DNA from: Bacillus mobilis
GTDB taxonomy: Bacteria; Bacillota; Bacilli; Bacillales; Bacillaceae_G
Direction: 5' to 3'
Assembly (NCBI RefSeq): GCF_001884045.1
Contig: NZ_MACF01000072.1
Location: 1 to 64,000, forward strand
Length of the DNA stretch: 64,000 bases
Positions within the stretch are counted from its first letter, which is position 1. Every line of letters starts with the position of its first letter. The notes under the pieces were generated by a model. It made no database searches, had not been told where the DNA came from, and saw only the letters and a list, made by a program, of their open reading frames with translations. Below, piece after piece: positions 63,543-64,000 of the stretch. The position numbers and the translations under genes were made by a program.

Positions 63543-63572
63543 AAAAAGACTCCTATAATAGGAGCCTTCACA
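63543..63572 (-). terminator. Terminator of hisC
   Basis: GGCTCCTAT and ATAGGAGTC pair around one or two bases, followed by TTTTTAT on the minus strand. It ends the hisC transcript before the inserted element. Confidence 0.85.
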
Positions 63573-63577
63573 CACTC

Positions 63578-64000
63578 TTAAGAGTATGTTTCTTCTTTCT
63601 TTACTTGCTCTTTTACAAGCTCTGTCAATAATTCTATAATTTCATCATTTTCTTCTTTCAAACCGACAGTAATACGAATACCATCATGTATACCAAATGC
63701 AGCACCAGAACGAACAATGTAGCCTTTCTTCATTAATCGTTCGAAAGCCTCATTACCAGGAATACCGAGCTTTAAGAAAATGAAATTTGTTTGAGATGGA
63801 TAATAGAATACATTATATTCCTTACAAAATGCGTAATATTGATTTAATCCTTCTTCGTTCTTTTTCACACATTCTTGTAAAAATGCTTGATCTTCTAATG
63901 CAGCGAGTGCTACAGCCTGCGCTACAGTCGATGTATTAAATGGTAACCTTGCTACTTCTAGCTGCCCGATTAACTTCGCATTACCAACCGCATACCCGAT
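63578..64000 (-). CDS. hisC: Histidinol-phosphate aminotransferase, 5' part outside window
   Basis: The frame runs off the right edge; only the last 140 codons are inside. Visible segments are IGYAVGNAKLIGQLEVARLPFNT, TVAQAVALAALED, VFYYPSQTNFIFLKLG and VRSGAAFGIHDGIRITVGLKEEND. The final block holds the substrate-binding Arg of class I/II aminotransferases of the HisC type. It acts in histidine and also aromatic amino acid synthesis. In B. subtilis tyrA and aroE follow hisC; here they do not. Confidence 0.9.
   Translation of the reverse strand: MGYAVGNAKLIGQLEVARLPFNTSTVAQAVALAALEDQAFLQECVKKNEEGLNQYYAFCKEYNVFYYPSQTNFIFLKLGIPGNEAFERLMKKGYIVRSGAAFGIHDGIRITVGLKEENDEIIELLTELVKEQVKKEETYS

Overview
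The window is chromosomal DNA of a spore-forming Firmicute and almost certainly belongs to the Bacillus cereus group. It is AT-rich, and most genes have strong AGGAGG-type ribosome binding sites. It carries spore genes (cotD, yppG, a small SASP-like gene), bacillithiol genes (bshA, bshB1), a menaquinol:cytochrome c reductase operon (qcrABC) and 155-bp bcr-type repeats. From about 11 kb to the right edge the gene order closely follows the B. subtilis ypbR (dynA) - xpt/pbuX - ypwA - ypvA - ypsC - rnpB - gpsB - ypsA - cotD - yppG/F/E/D - yppC - recU - ponA - ypoC - nth - dnaD - aspB - ypmB/A - dinG - panDCB - birA - cca - bshA/B1 - mgsA - dapB - ypj - qcr - ypi - hisC block.

Layout. 1-4 kb: the end of a giant DUF11-repeat surface-type protein. 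4-6.8 kb: a small Fur-regulated-type basic protein, a 5'-3' exonuclease, and an Mg2+ (M-box) riboswitch that drives a P-type ATPase fragment. 6.9-10 kb: a DUF350 / ATP-grasp ligase / lipoprotein operon, then two tandem 6S-like RNAs. 10-16 kb: a sulfurtransferase, YpbS, an acetyltransferase, the double-GTPase dynamin DynA, and a tiny membrane peptide behind paired Fur boxes. 16-22 kb: a DUF418 protein, xpt-pbuX behind a guanine riboswitch, map, and a macrolide phosphotransferase behind a leader peptide with tandem terminators. 22-31.5 kb: a peptidase, a helicase, an rRNA methyltransferase, RNase P RNA, gpsB, and spore and small yp genes. 31.5-43 kb: recombination, wall synthesis and repair (recU, ponA, nth, dnaD, dinG) and aspB. 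43-53 kb: the pantothenate operon with a pan-type leader, a cupredoxin, and the birA-cca-bsh-mgsA-dapB cluster. 53-61.6 kb: uracil glycosylase, YugP, ypjA/B, qcrABC, ypiF/B/A. 61.8-63.5 kb: a chimeric group I intron + tnpB element (IStron type). Right edge: the 3' end of hisC.

The window is rich in RNA-based regulation. It has an M-box, a guanine riboswitch, a pan-motif leader, a drug-sensing leader-peptide attenuator, RNase P RNA, two 6S-like RNAs and a group I ribozyme. The most noteworthy points are the macrolide-sensing leader (an RLR motif at the same positions as in ErmDL), the catalytically incomplete P-type ATPase under Mg2+ riboswitch control, the tandem 6S-like RNAs with compensatory changes, the IStron between hisC and ypiA, and the bcr-type repeats whose first bases supply the stop codons of neighbouring genes.

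Functions are assigned from recognised motifs and remembered gene order. No database search was run. Most start codons were chosen by ribosome binding site, so many differ from the longest open frame.
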